A stretch of 59,014 nucleotides of DNA from an uncultured Anaerolineae bacterium (GCA_937120535.1 CAKZJX010000009.1:1-59014); one strand, 5' to 3'; positions 42,805 through 51,996 are shown, counted from the stretch's first letter. Program-made: numbers and translations. Notes: generated by a model not told the origin, from the sequence alone.

Positions 42805-43791
42805 ATGTATCTGGTTACCGGCGGCACAGGGTTTATCGGCCGTGCCTTGTTGCGACATTTGTGTGAGGCGGGACCGCGGGTGCGCGTTCTGCTCCGCCCT
42901 TCACCCCACACGCCGCGGCTGCCGATCGGGGTTCCGGTGGAAGCGGTCGTGGCCGGCCTGGACGATTGGCGCGGCTTGCGCGCCGCCGTGGCCGGCGTAG
43001 ACTATGTGATTCACCTGGCTGGGGCCGAGAACCAAGGCCCTCACGCCGATCTGTTAAAGACGGATGTTCTGGGGACGAAGAATCTGGCCGAGGCGGCCGC
43101 TGATGCCGGCGTGAAGCGGCTGATCTATGTGAGCCATTTGGATGCCGATCGGATGTCGGCCTTTCCGGTGCTGCGCGCCAAGGGGATCGCCGAGGAGCAT
43201 ATTCGCCGCTCGGGCGTTCCGTTCACCATTCTGCGCTCGGCGGTCGTCTTTGGCCCGGAGGATCATTTCACGGTGACCCTGGCTCGCCTGCTTCGTTATG
43301 CGCCGCTCTTCCCGTTGCCGGCCAGCGGTCGCACAGTGGTGCAACCATTGTGGATCGAAGACCTGATCACCTGTATTCTCTGGGCGGTGGAGCGTCCGGA
43401 GATGGAAAATCAGACCTACGAGATTGGAGGGAGCGAGTATTTTACCCTGCGCGAGGTGGTGGAGATTATCATGGAAATGACCCAACAGCGCAGGATGGTG
43501 GTCTCGCTCTCGGTGCCGATGGTGCGTGCTTTGATCGTCACGCTGGATGCTATCTTTCCAAATTTTCCGATCTCGTCGTTTCACTTGGACTATGTCTCGC
43601 TGAGTCGCACGTGTCCGGTGGATAATCTGCCCCGTTTCTTTGGGCTGATGCCGGCCCGTTTTACGTATCGCTTGGAATATCTACGCCGTCGGTCATGGAC
43701 ACAGCGCTTGGAGCGTTGGGCGACGGTTCACTGGAAGCGGCTGGCCGAGCGCCTGCGGGAACGGTTCCCGGCCTTGCGGCCGCCGGAGTAA
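42805..43791 (+). CDS. NAD(P)-binding protein, complex I NDUFA9-like (extended SDR)
   Basis: A 328-residue atypical extended SDR. It starts MYLVTGGTGFIGRALLRHL and has the HLAGAEN and VSHLDAD segments, and then RSGVPFTILRSAVVFGPEDHF, which are the NDUFA9/NmrA-like group features. The Tyr-x3-Lys pair is absent in the usual place, as in the atypical group. TATAAT (42790-42795) is 9 nt before the ATG, without a Shine-Dalgarno sequence. Role unknown; relatives bind NADPH in complex I assembly or act on quinones or carotenoids. Confidence 0.8.
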   Translation: MYLVTGGTGFIGRALLRHLCEAGPRVRVLLRPSPHTPRLPIGVPVEAVVAGLDDWRGLRAAVAGVDYVIHLAGAENQGPHADLLKTDVLGTKNLAEAAADAGVKRLIYVSHLDADRMSAFPVLRAKGIAEEHIRRSGVPFTILRSAVVFGPEDHFTVTLARLLRYAPLFPLPASGRTVVQPLWIEDLITCILWAVERPEMENQTYEIGGSEYFTLREVVEIIMEMTQQRRMVVSLSVPMVRALIVTLDAIFPNFPISSFHLDYVSLSRTCPVDNLPRFFGLMPARFTYRLEYLRRRSWTQRLERWATVHWKRLAERLRERFPALRPPE

Positions 43792-43820
43792 AATCTGTTT
43801 GGTTGTTGGGCGTTGGCTGT

Positions 43821-44684
43821 ATGTGGACCATTCGTGTGCTTGAGAGCCCGGAAGAGATGGTCGCGGTGGAGGAACTCCAGCGCCAAGTTTGGCCTGGTTC
43901 GGAGACGGAGATCGTGCCGGCCCATTTGTTGATCGCTGCGGCCCATAACGGCGGCTTGGTGTTGGGAGCCTTCGAGGAAGGGCGACTGATCGGGTTTGTG
44001 TTCGGTTTTCCAGGGTTGGAGTTTCTGCCGGATGGGCCGCATCCTAAGCATTGTTCGCACATGTTGGGGGTGCTGCCCTCTCATCGGAACAGCGGCGTGG
44101 GCTTTGCGCTCAAGCGCGCACAATGGCAAATGGTGCGCCATCAAGGGATCAGCCATATCACATGGACGTATGACCCGCTCTTGAGTCGCAATGCGTATTT
44201 GAATATCGCCAAGTTGGGCGCAGTGTGCAACACGTATCTGCGCTCGGTCTACGGCGACTTGCGCGATGGGTTGAATGCCGGCCTGCCAACAGATCGCTTC
44301 CAGGTGGATTGGTGGATCCTCACCCGCCGTGTGGAGAGTCGGTTGAGCGGGCGTCGGCGTCGGATTCTTGGGTTGGCCGACTTCGAACAAGCCCAGGTCC
44401 AGGTGCTGTATCGAGCCGCTGAGGGTGATGACGGTTGGTTGCATCCCCCTGAGCAGTTTGCGATGCCCGAGGGGCCGCTAGCGTTGGCCGAAATCCCTTC
44501 TGACTTCCTCGCCCTTAAGGCGACCGATTTGGCCTTAGCGCGAGATTGGCGTTTCTTCTCGCGGGAGGTGTTTGAGAGTGTATTCAAGGCTGGCTATTTG
44601 GTCACCGATTTCATTTTCGATCGTGCGTCGGGGCGCAGTTGGTACGTGTTGACCAACGGGGAGTCCACACTGGGGGAGGAGTAA
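43821..44684 (+). CDS. Predicted GNAT superfamily acetyltransferase (COG3375 type)
   Basis: About 287 residues. The acetyl-CoA site pattern is loose but recognisable: LVLGAFEEGRLIGFVFGFPG, HSHMLGVLPSHRNSGVGFALKRAQWQMVRHQGISHITWTYDPLLSRNAYLNIAKLGAVCNTYLRSVYGD. This strongly resembles the COG3375 group. The C-terminal 110 residues form a separate domain with no known function. I start at ATG 43821, since upstream codons overlap the preceding gene's 3' end; a Shine-Dalgarno sequence is not evident. Confidence 0.85.
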   Translation: MWTIRVLESPEEMVAVEELQRQVWPGSETEIVPAHLLIAAAHNGGLVLGAFEEGRLIGFVFGFPGLEFLPDGPHPKHCSHMLGVLPSHRNSGVGFALKRAQWQMVRHQGISHITWTYDPLLSRNAYLNIAKLGAVCNTYLRSVYGDLRDGLNAGLPTDRFQVDWWILTRRVESRLSGRRRRILGLADFEQAQVQVLYRAAEGDDGWLHPPEQFAMPEGPLALAEIPSDFLALKATDLALARDWRFFSREVFESVFKAGYLVTDFIFDRASGRSWYVLTNGESTLGEE

Positions 44685-44724
44685 ACGCTAGGGCCGGCGT
44701 CCCGTCCTGTACAAGGAGAGAGCA

Positions 44725-45780
44725 ATGCTGGAATCTCTTGGTAATTTTCTAAACGCCCTGATCCACCTGATTCTTTCACTGTTTCAACGCAAACCGGCGC
44801 CAACGCCGCCGGAACCGCCATCCAAGCCTGCTGAACCTCCTGCCGGGCCGGCCCTCCCCCCCGACAATCTCACCGAACCGGCGCTCCCGACCCCGGTCAA
44901 CGTTCTGCTGATCGTCTTCAACCCGATCATGCAGAACGGGCAATCGCTCTCGGAGTTCATGGGATGGTATCACCCCAATCAGCTGATCGCCGGCTTTCTT
45001 GACGATCTGCAAGAATGTAGTTATGGCCTAGCAGCGTATCGGATTGTGCAACGGGTGGACTTGGAGGAATTCACCATCCTCGTGGATGGTTTTCGTTATA
45101 CGCCGCAAACCTATCTCGATGTGCTGCAAAAGACAGCGCCTCCCCATTCCCCGTCCCTGGCCGATTATGGTCAGATTCTCTCTCGTTTCAATGTTCTGGA
45201 TCGGGTAGCTCGCCGGGAGATTGATGAAGTATGGATTATGGCGTTTCCCTATGCGGGTTTTTATGAATCAGTGATGGGTGGAGCCGGAGCGTTTTGGTGC
45301 AACGGCCCGGTATTGCAGGGCACCGAAAGCTGTCCGCGCCGCTTTGTGGTGATGGGGTTTAGCTACGAGCGATATGTGGGCGAGATGCTCGAGGCGTTTG
45401 GCCATCGCGCTGAGTCGATCTTGACCAAGACCTTTGAGCGGCTAAGCGGCGAGGCCAATCTCTGGCAGCGCTTCACCCGCTACGATAAGATCGCACCTGG
45501 GAAAGCCGCTTGCGGCACCATCCATTTTGCTCCAAACAGTGAGCGGGATTATGATTGGAACAATCCCCGTTTGGTTCCTAGTGAGTGTTACGACTGGTTG
45601 CTGAATTTTCCGGTCTTTCGCGGCGATGTGCGTTTGGTGAACGCCGATGAGTGGGGGGACGGTAACCTCCGTCTGCATCATACGTGGTGGCTCAAGCATC
45701 TGCCGCATGCCCCTGGCCGTAAAAACGGCATTCATCACAATTGGTGGAAGTATGTGCTGGATCCGAACGCAGTGGTGTAG
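44725..45780 (+). CDS. Uncharacterised protein with signal anchor and proline-rich linker
   Basis: A 351-residue protein. Residues about 5-20 are hydrophobic, 22-60 form a Pro/Glu/Lys-rich linker, and 60-351 make one domain with no motif I can name. Within it, EIDEVWIMAFPYAGFYESVMGG and SCPRRFVVMGFSYERYVGEMLEAFGHRAE are likely core strands; the C-terminus is Trp/His-rich (HHTWWLKHLPH, IHHNWWKYVLDPN). The Trp/His cluster suggests a carbohydrate or metal site, but this is a guess. The start has AAGGAG seven bases upstream. Confidence 0.7.
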   Translation: MLESLGNFLNALIHLILSLFQRKPAPTPPEPPSKPAEPPAGPALPPDNLTEPALPTPVNVLLIVFNPIMQNGQSLSEFMGWYHPNQLIAGFLDDLQECSYGLAAYRIVQRVDLEEFTILVDGFRYTPQTYLDVLQKTAPPHSPSLADYGQILSRFNVLDRVARREIDEVWIMAFPYAGFYESVMGGAGAFWCNGPVLQGTESCPRRFVVMGFSYERYVGEMLEAFGHRAESILTKTFERLSGEANLWQRFTRYDKIAPGKAACGTIHFAPNSERDYDWNNPRLVPSECYDWLLNFPVFRGDVRLVNADEWGDGNLRLHHTWWLKHLPHAPGRKNGIHHNWWKYVLDPNAVV

Positions 45781-45890
45781 AGGGGTTGCGCAGGATAGGG
45801 GGAGCACAGTCAGGCGCCGTCAAAATACGTGAATCATAACCCTCCTGCCTATCCTTTCTCTCTTTGAGCAAGGCGCGTATAATCACTGTG

Positions 45891-46853
45891 ATGGCTTCTC
45901 TTCCCGTGCCTGTCCAAACCGTTGCTGCCGGCCGTTTGCGGGCCATGAATGCCTGGCGCGACCTGTACCAGGTGGCCGATTTGATCGAAGTGTGCTTTGC
46001 TCGCTCAATGGAAGGGGAAAGCGCCCTCTACGCCCGAGAGATGCGCCGCGCAGCTCGAGCGCCGGCCTGGCTGCGCCTCTTGGAGGGCGTGTCTTCGGCG
46101 CCCTTGCATGGCTTTGTTTGGGAAGAAGATGGGAAGATCGTTGGCAATGTCAGTGTGATTCCCTTTTATTATCGTCGTCGGCGCATTTTCCTGATCGCTA
46201 ATGTGGCCGTTCATCCGCAGTATCGTCGGCGAGGAATCGCCCGTGCGCTGACAACCCATGCCATGAAGCAGGCCCGTCGTCAGGGCGCCGATGAACTCTG
46301 GCTGAACGTTCGTGAGGATAACCCCCAAGCAGTTCGGCTGTATGCGGATCTCGGCTTCTGGGAACATTCGCGCCGCACCCAGTGGAGGCCCGATCTTTCG
46401 TTTTTGCCGTCATTTCCCTCGGTGGTCCAAGTGGTCCCGCGCCGGCCGGAGCATTGGCCGCAACAGCGGGCCTGGCTTCAGCATTTGCATCCGCCTGAGC
46501 TGGCTTGGTACCGCAACTGGGACTTAAATCACTTGGCCCCTGGTCTGTTTCACCGATTGCGCCTTTTCCTTTCTGATGTCTCCGTCCAGCAATGGTCGGC
46601 CTTGAAGGACGGAACCCTGCAAGCGGTTCTGGCCTGGACCTCGAGCGGATTAGGCCACGACATGCTTTGGCTGGCCCTCAGATCGGACTCGGCTCTCGAT
46701 GCGGTGACCGGCTTGTTGATCCATGCCCGATCGGTTCTTGGGCGTCGTACGCTGCTTCTCGAACAGCCGGCCGGCGTAGCCGAGGAAGCGCTTCGGATGG
46801 CTGGCTTTGTCCCGCATCGAACCTTGATCTGGATGCAGGCCGCCGGCGCATAG
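45891..46853 (+). CDS. GNAT acetyltransferase with tandem domain
   Basis: About 320 residues. The first half has the classical acetyl-CoA loop: IANVAVHPQYRRRGIARALTTHAMKQARRQGADELWLNVREDNPQAVRLYADLGF. The second half (about 185-320) resembles a degenerate second GNAT fold without that loop. Target unknown. I place the start at ATG 45891: TATAAT (45878-45883) lies 7 nt before it and no Shine-Dalgarno sequence exists, which fits a leaderless message. An in-frame upstream start would span the -10. Confidence 0.85.
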   Translation: MASLPVPVQTVAAGRLRAMNAWRDLYQVADLIEVCFARSMEGESALYAREMRRAARAPAWLRLLEGVSSAPLHGFVWEEDGKIVGNVSVIPFYYRRRRIFLIANVAVHPQYRRRGIARALTTHAMKQARRQGADELWLNVREDNPQAVRLYADLGFWEHSRRTQWRPDLSFLPSFPSVVQVVPRRPEHWPQQRAWLQHLHPPELAWYRNWDLNHLAPGLFHRLRLFLSDVSVQQWSALKDGTLQAVLAWTSSGLGHDMLWLALRSDSALDAVTGLLIHARSVLGRRTLLLEQPAGVAEEALRMAGFVPHRTLIWMQAAGA

Positions 46854-46896
46854 GGATGAGCCCCTTAACTTACTCCGAGAACAGAAAGGATTGAAG

Positions 46897-47280
46897 ATGG
46901 AACGCTTTCTCACGCGTTGGATCATTAGTAGCCTAGCGATTTGGGTGGCTATTTCGATCGTCCCAGGCATTGATGGCAGGGGAGATTGGATCTCGATCGT
47001 TCTCCTGGGCCTGATCTTCACCTCTGTGAACACTTTCATTCGTCCCTTGGCGAAGTTGGTAGGCTGCATCCCGATTATCCTGACCTTGGGCCTGTTTACC
47101 TTGGTCATCAACGCCTTTCTCTTTTGGCTCACCGGTCAAATCGGACTAGCTTTTGGCGTAGGGTTCACCACCGACGGGTTTTGGCCGGCGTTTCTGGGCA
47201 GCTTGGTCGTGAGCTTGGTCAGCCTGATCATGGGGATATTCCTGCGCGAGAATGGTCGAGAACGTAAGAAACAGTCGTGA
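46897..47280 (+). CDS. Phage holin family (YvlD-type) four-span membrane protein
   Basis: A 127-residue membrane protein with four hydrophobic segments, typical of the PF04020/YvlD group. The segments run about 5-23, 30-50, 60-80 and 92-113, and the conserved loop NTFIRPLAKLV follows the second. The C-terminus is basic. Despite the family name, no phage gene is nearby, and related proteins are found in stress-response contexts. ATG 46897 has AAAGGA upstream; a TTG two codons earlier is less likely. Confidence 0.8.
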   Translation: MERFLTRWIISSLAIWVAISIVPGIDGRGDWISIVLLGLIFTSVNTFIRPLAKLVGCIPIILTLGLFTLVINAFLFWLTGQIGLAFGVGFTTDGFWPAFLGSLVVSLVSLIMGIFLRENGRERKKQS

Positions 47281-47549
47281 TGGGCTTTCTGAGTGATATG
47301 ATCATAAAAAACATGTGGTGCCGGCCTAGCCGTTTGTGACAAGTAGACTATTGATTGAGTTGGAGGCTTTTTCGCCTGTCTTCGGGCGAGCGATTTTCTT
47401 GGCCAGTTGGCCTATTTCCTGAGTTTTGCTGATCGGTAGAACGTCTACGCGCCGCGATCGGGGTAGGTAGGCTTCGGTGAGCGGAGAATAGGCTGGTTAT
47501 CTTACACGATCGCGTCGTCATCTATCTCATCAAAGCGGACACCAAGACC

Positions 47550-48854
47550 ATGGAGCGAGTCTACCTAGTTCACTGCGATCGCTACGATTCTCAAGCAATC
47601 GCAAAGAGTATTGTTGTTGCAGCTCAGGCGCTCGGGGTTTCTCTTCCCCATAATCAATCCGTTTGGCTTCATCCTTCTTGCCCGTGGGCACATTCCCAAT
47701 TTGCGCCTCATGCCTTCACTCACCCAGCTATCTTAGAAGGCGCCATGCTTGCCTTGCAGGGGAATGCCTATACCATCGCTACAAACAGCCTGACTGGCTT
47801 TCCGACCCGCTATTCCTATCAAAAAGCAGGATACAACGATTTAGTTCGCAAAAAGAACGTTCGGTTGGTGGCGCTGGACGAACTTCCGACCTCGCATGTG
47901 CCAACCGCTTCCGATGCGCTGGTACATAAGGAAGTTCCGCTGCCGCATTGGGTACGAACAGCGCCCTTCACAGTAGCGTTGCCGAAATTAACTGGGAGCA
48001 CCTTTCTTTCCTATGCGGGCGCGCTTCGTCATCATCTCAGCCTGCTTTCAGGGCCGGCCCAGGTGCAACACCATCATCGCCTGCCGGCCAAAATGGTAGA
48101 CCTGCTGCCGATTGCCCCGCCGAATTTGATCGTTGTAGACGCCATCCAAGCTGCTCATGAGGGTGGGGAACTCTCAGGACGCCCCGTTGCTTTGAACCTC
48201 TTGATTATTGGGACGAATTTAGTTGTTGTGGATGCTATCTGCGCCTTGGCGTATGGGTTAAACCCAATAGAGATGCCCCACTTACAAGTTGCTGCTGAAC
48301 GTGGCTATGGGCCGATCGATCCGGCACAGATTGCTGTCTTGGGAGAGCTTTCTCTAGACGAACTCAGACGACGAGGCCAGCAGGTCAAAGGCGTGGACCC
48401 CTTGCCGGAACATTACCCACTTCCCCCTCAGGTTCGGGTGGTGCGTTCGCCCAAGGCAGAGATCTTCGGGACGGCTGGCGGATTGACCGAAGTCTTTTTC
48501 ACCTTTGAACATGCCGGATTTTCGTGGAGGAAAGCCCGAGAGACCACCCTGGTGATCGGTCCAGTGGATGCCGTTCCAGATGGAAAGAGCGATGTGGCGA
48601 CTATCCTCTTTCTCGATGACACCTCTCGTGTGACCTCGTATCGTGGATATAGCCGCATTGCCCGGTTGCGCGGGCGCAACATTCCGCTCAGCACGCTGCT
48701 GAGCGAAGTGCCGTACATCATGCAAGTTGGAAATTTGCGTAATTCCTTGGGTGGGGAAATGCTCCTCGCACGTCTGACCTCGCAGATCATGCGCCTGTAT
48801 TATGCTTGGTTGATCCCTCAAAAGTCGTCTATGGAAAAGGAGGTGATTGTTTGA
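47550..48854 (+). CDS. DUF362 domain protein
   Basis: A 434-residue cytoplasmic protein of the DUF362 group. The segment TVALPKLTGSTFLSYAGALRHHLSLLSGPAQ...HHRLPAKMVDLLPIAPPNLIVVDAIQAAHEGG and the later NLLIIGTNLVVVDAICALAYGL are recognisable. Ferredoxin-type cysteines found in some members are absent. About 150 extra residues follow, with DUF2088-like character but no motif I can confirm. It starts 269 bp after the previous gene with no evident Shine-Dalgarno sequence, and the PTS operon begins 100 bp after its stop. Shared control is possible but unproven. Confidence 0.7.
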   Translation: MERVYLVHCDRYDSQAIAKSIVVAAQALGVSLPHNQSVWLHPSCPWAHSQFAPHAFTHPAILEGAMLALQGNAYTIATNSLTGFPTRYSYQKAGYNDLVRKKNVRLVALDELPTSHVPTASDALVHKEVPLPHWVRTAPFTVALPKLTGSTFLSYAGALRHHLSLLSGPAQVQHHHRLPAKMVDLLPIAPPNLIVVDAIQAAHEGGELSGRPVALNLLIIGTNLVVVDAICALAYGLNPIEMPHLQVAAERGYGPIDPAQIAVLGELSLDELRRRGQQVKGVDPLPEHYPLPPQVRVVRSPKAEIFGTAGGLTEVFFTFEHAGFSWRKARETTLVIGPVDAVPDGKSDVATILFLDDTSRVTSYRGYSRIARLRGRNIPLSTLLSEVPYIMQVGNLRNSLGGEMLLARLTSQIMRLYYAWLIPQKSSMEKEVIV

Positions 48855-48954
48855 CAAAGAGCGAACCATCTTCTCTAGAACGAAGTCTGTAGAAAGACCC
48901 AGTGCGAATCTTCCTAAACTCTCCATTCAATCAACATCGAAAGGAGAATGGACT

Positions 48955-50058
48955 ATGTTTGCCACCCTACAGAGAATCGGTCGTTCGCTAATGCTCCCGA
49001 TTGCCGTGCTTCCTGCGGCGGGTATTCTCTTGCGCTTTGGTCAGCCTGATCTGCTCAATATCGCCTGGTTGGCCGATGCCGGCGGAGCCATTTTTGGAAA
49101 CTTACCTTTGCTGTTTGCTATCGGCGTGGCAGTCGGCTTCACCGCAGATATTGGAACAGCAGGCGTAGCCGGCGCTGTTGGGTACTGGGTATTCACCAAG
49201 GTTCTGGTGGATATTTCCAAGTCCGTGTACGGCGATAAAGGAGCTGAAGTGAACATGGGCGTGCTGGCCGGCATCCTGATGGGTCTCACGGCAGCCTGGC
49301 TGTATGAGCGATACCACACCATCAAGTTGCCGGAATGGCTAGCGTTCTTCGGCGGCAAACGCTTTGTACCGATTGTCACGGCTTTTGCGGCGCTGGTGCT
49401 GGGCATCGTCTTCGGCCTGATATGGTACTGGCCGGAGCAGTTGCTGGCTGCGGTGGGCAATTGGGTAATTGGCGCCGGTGCGCTGGGCGCAGCTATTCAC
49501 GCCTTCTTGAATCGTTTGCTGATCCCGTTTGGGTTGCACCATGTGGTCAACAGCATCGTTTGGTTCCAATTCGGCGATCTGACCCGATTCTTCGATACGG
49601 CCGGCAGAGAAGGCGGTCTATTCATGACGGGCTTCTTCCCGATCATGATGTTTGGCCTGCCGGCAGCTGCTTTAGCGATGTATGTGACTGCTAAGGAGAA
49701 AAACAAGAAAGCCATCGGCGGTGTGTTATTCAGCGCAGCCCTAACGTCAATCATCACAGGAATCACCGAGCCGGTCGAGTTTGCCTTCATGTTCGTTGCG
49801 CCGGTGCTTTACGTGCTCCATGCGGTGCTCACAGGCATCTCGGCCTTCGTTACGATCGCCTTGGGATTGCGTCATGGCTTTACATTCTCCTCTGGGCTGA
49901 TCGACTACCTCCTCAACTTCGGGATCGCCACCAACCCGTTGCTGTTGCTGGTGGTGGGTGTGGTCTTTGGTGTGATCTACTACTTTGTCTTTGTAGCTGT
50001 GATTCGCGCCATGGATATTCCCACGCCTGGGCGCGAACCCGAGGTCGCTGAGGAGTAA
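48955..50058 (+). CDS. PTS system EIIC component, glucose/N-acetylglucosamine family
   Basis: A 367-residue membrane transporter subunit. It starts LQRIGRSLMLPIAVLPAAGILLRFGQPDLL, typical of the Glc/GlcNAc branch, and has FADIGTAGVAG-like and GVLFSAALTSIITGITEPVEFAFMFVAPVLYVLHA, the EIIC signature with the substrate-binding Glu. No EIIB domain is attached; it is encoded separately. AAAGGAG lies nine bases before the ATG. With NagA in the same operon, N-acetylglucosamine or a related amino sugar is the likely substrate. Confidence 0.93.
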   Translation: MFATLQRIGRSLMLPIAVLPAAGILLRFGQPDLLNIAWLADAGGAIFGNLPLLFAIGVAVGFTADIGTAGVAGAVGYWVFTKVLVDISKSVYGDKGAEVNMGVLAGILMGLTAAWLYERYHTIKLPEWLAFFGGKRFVPIVTAFAALVLGIVFGLIWYWPEQLLAAVGNWVIGAGALGAAIHAFLNRLLIPFGLHHVVNSIVWFQFGDLTRFFDTAGREGGLFMTGFFPIMMFGLPAAALAMYVTAKEKNKKAIGGVLFSAALTSIITGITEPVEFAFMFVAPVLYVLHAVLTGISAFVTIALGLRHGFTFSSGLIDYLLNFGIATNPLLLLVVGVVFGVIYYFVFVAVIRAMDIPTPGREPEVAEE

Positions 50059-50083
50059 CGCGGCCTGGGATAAGCTCATGCTG

Positions 50084-50120
50084 GGAGGGGAGGTCTTGCG
50101 TCCTGCCGGACCTCCCCTCC
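50084..50120 (+). terminator. Strong hairpin between EIIC and EIIB genes
   Basis: A perfect 12-bp stem, GGAGGGGAGGTC (50084-50095) and GACCTCCCCTCC (50109-50120), with a 13-nt loop. It stands alone in the 281-bp gap that interrupts an otherwise tight operon. No U run follows, so it may protect or process mRNA or attenuate instead of terminate. A TTGTCA (about 50289) could be the -35 of an internal promoter, but the -10 is uncertain. Confidence 0.6.
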
Positions 50121-50339
50121 TCCGCACCTGTTTGGATGTGTAAAATTTGAGTTTAGGCGGCTGCGAACCTCTTGCCTCTATGTTCCTGTCAGTCGATGGG
50201 AGTCTCGATAAGACGGTCGGATACTCAAAGCAGGTTCTTTGCGGCCGAGGTTCGGCCAAGGGTGTTGATGGGAACGGAAGGTAGGCAGTTGTCAAGATAA
50301 TCCTGTGTCCGAATATGTAGCAATGCAATGGAGGCAACC

Positions 50340-50591
50340 ATGGAAATCCGCGAACGCGCGTTAAAGTTTCTAGAAGCCTTGGGTGGGGCGGAGAACATTG
50401 AGGAGATTGAAGGCTGCATCACTCGTCTGCGCGGCACGGTCAAGGATCCCTCAAAAGTGGATGTAAAGAAATTGCAGGCCCTAGGCATCATCGGACGTCC
50501 GATTTTGATGGGCAAGGGGATTCAAATCGTGGTTGGGACACATGCCGAGTTGATCGGAACCGAGATGAATAAGATCATGAGGGGAGGATGA
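50340..50591 (+). CDS. PTS system EIIB component, glucose family
   Basis: An 83-residue phosphocarrier domain. The active cysteine is C26 in IEEIEGCITRLRGTVKD, the family's phosphorylation site; the closing GIQIVVGTHAELIGTEMNKI matches the domain end. The ATG at 50340 has GGAGG five bases upstream; an upstream start at 50328 has none. It ends overlapping the EIIA start by 4 bp. Confidence 0.93.
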   Translation: MEIRERALKFLEALGGAENIEEIEGCITRLRGTVKDPSKVDVKKLQALGIIGRPILMGKGIQIVVGTHAELIGTEMNKIMRGG

Positions 50592-51058
50592 AAATTGAGG
50601 TCGTTGCCCCGCTGAGCGGTCGTGTCGTGTCGCTGGAGAAAGTGCCCGATCCGGTATTTTCACAACGCATGTTGGGCGATGGGCTGGCGATTGAGCCGAC
50701 GGAGGGACGGGTGGTCGCACCGGTCAGCGGCCGGCTGAGTGTGTTTCACAGTTCGAAGCACGCGTTCGTCGTTCAGGCGTCGGAAACGGTGGGCGTTTTG
50801 GTTCACATCGGGTTGGATACGGTGAAATTGCAAGGTCGCAGCTTTTTCTCTGAAGTGCAACTAGGGGACCAGGTGCAGGCCGGCCAAGAGTTGGTTCGCT
50901 TTGACCTCCAGAGTGTTGTGGACGCCGGCTATTCGCCGCTTTCACCAGTCATCTTGCCAGATCTACCGTCGCACTATCGGATTGAGAAAACGAATCGAGA
51001 GCAGGTGCGGGCCGGCGTAGATATCTTGTTGGTGATTCTTTTCGACGAAAGAGAATGA
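50588..51058 (+). CDS. PTS system EIIA component, glucose family
   Basis: A 156-residue Crr-like phosphocarrier. The active His is H73 in VLVHIGLDTVKLQG and the second conserved His is H58 in SKHAF. It also has VAPVSGRLSVF and the closing strands with QVRAGVDILLVILFD. The ATGA overlap with EIIB couples the two. General PTS proteins (HPr, EI) are not in this window. Confidence 0.92.
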   Translation: MKIEVVAPLSGRVVSLEKVPDPVFSQRMLGDGLAIEPTEGRVVAPVSGRLSVFHSSKHAFVVQASETVGVLVHIGLDTVKLQGRSFFSEVQLGDQVQAGQELVRFDLQSVVDAGYSPLSPVILPDLPSHYRIEKTNREQVRAGVDILLVILFDERE

Positions 51059-51074
51059 CTGGATCGAATGCCTT

Positions 51075-51995
51075 ATGCGCATTGCTGTGATCGGCTTGGG
51101 CGACATCGCCCAAAAAGCTTACTTGCCTTTGTTGGCTTCTTGGGAGGGGATCGAGCTTTTTTTGTGCAGTCGTTCTCCGGCTACTGTGGAGCGTTTGCAG
51201 AGGCAATATCGCGTGTTGTCTGGGACAACGAACCTCAGCGATGTGCCAAAATGGAATCCAGACGCTGCTTTCGTGCTAACGCCTTCGCCAACACACGTAG
51301 CAGCGGCTCGCTTTTTGTTGGAGGCCGGCATTGATGTGTTTCTGGAGAAGCCGGCCACGCTTCATAGCCAAGAGACGCTAGAGATAGCGCAACTGGCAGA
51401 TTCCCAGGAGCGAATCCTGATGGTGGGCTTCAATCGGCGCTTCGCTCCATTGCATCAGCAAGCCAAAGCGCTCTGGCAAGAACGCCCAATCGGTTTCTGT
51501 GTGCTCGAAAAGCATCGCGCTACGGCAGCTCATCCCGACCTGTTTAGCAATTACCTTGATGATACCATTCACATCATTGACCTGTTGCGCTTCTTCTGCG
51601 GGGAGGGCGAGGCGCTTTTTACGGTTCAACAGGTGAGAGAAGGGCGACTGGTTGGCGCGGTGAGTTTGATCGCCTTGCATGGAGGGGGATATGGTCTGGT
51701 GGTTACCAGCTTGCAGGCCGGCGGTTGGCGCGAGCAGTATGCCTTGCATGGCTCGGGGAGATCGTTGTATCTGGATGCGTTTTCGCGGTTGCGCTTGGTG
51801 AGCGATGGGAGCGAACAGGTGTGGGAGCTAGGAAGTGGGGAATGGCGGCCTATGTTGGAGGCGCGAGGATTCGTCAGCCAGATTGCGCATTTTTTGACAT
51901 GCGTTCGCCATCGCCAATCGCCATTGACATCGGCTTGGGAGGCCTATCGCACCCAGAGTTTGTTGGAAGAAATGGTAGCCCGACGAAAGGAATGA
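51075..51995 (+). CDS. Gfo/Idh/MocA family oxidoreductase
   Basis: A 306-residue NAD(P)-dependent dehydrogenase-like protein. The N-terminal Rossmann fold (MRIAVIGLGDIAQKAYLPLL), the catalytic-type EKPATLHSQE (Lys of E-K-P) and the GFNRRFAPLHQQAKAL segment place it. Such enzymes oxidise or dehydrate sugars and inositols. The 16-bp gap to EIIA, and the 1-bp gap to the next gene, place it in the amino-sugar operon. It may act on the imported sugar or its phosphate. Confidence 0.9.
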   Translation: MRIAVIGLGDIAQKAYLPLLASWEGIELFLCSRSPATVERLQRQYRVLSGTTNLSDVPKWNPDAAFVLTPSPTHVAAARFLLEAGIDVFLEKPATLHSQETLEIAQLADSQERILMVGFNRRFAPLHQQAKALWQERPIGFCVLEKHRATAAHPDLFSNYLDDTIHIIDLLRFFCGEGEALFTVQQVREGRLVGAVSLIALHGGGYGLVVTSLQAGGWREQYALHGSGRSLYLDAFSRLRLVSDGSEQVWELGSGEWRPMLEARGFVSQIAHFLTCVRHRQSPLTSAWEAYRTQSLLEEMVARRKE

Positions 51996-51996
51996 G

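Noticed and set aside
46897-47280. Prophage signal from the holin-family protein
   Set aside because: This family is widespread in genomes without phage, and no phage structural, integrase or lysis gene is nearby.
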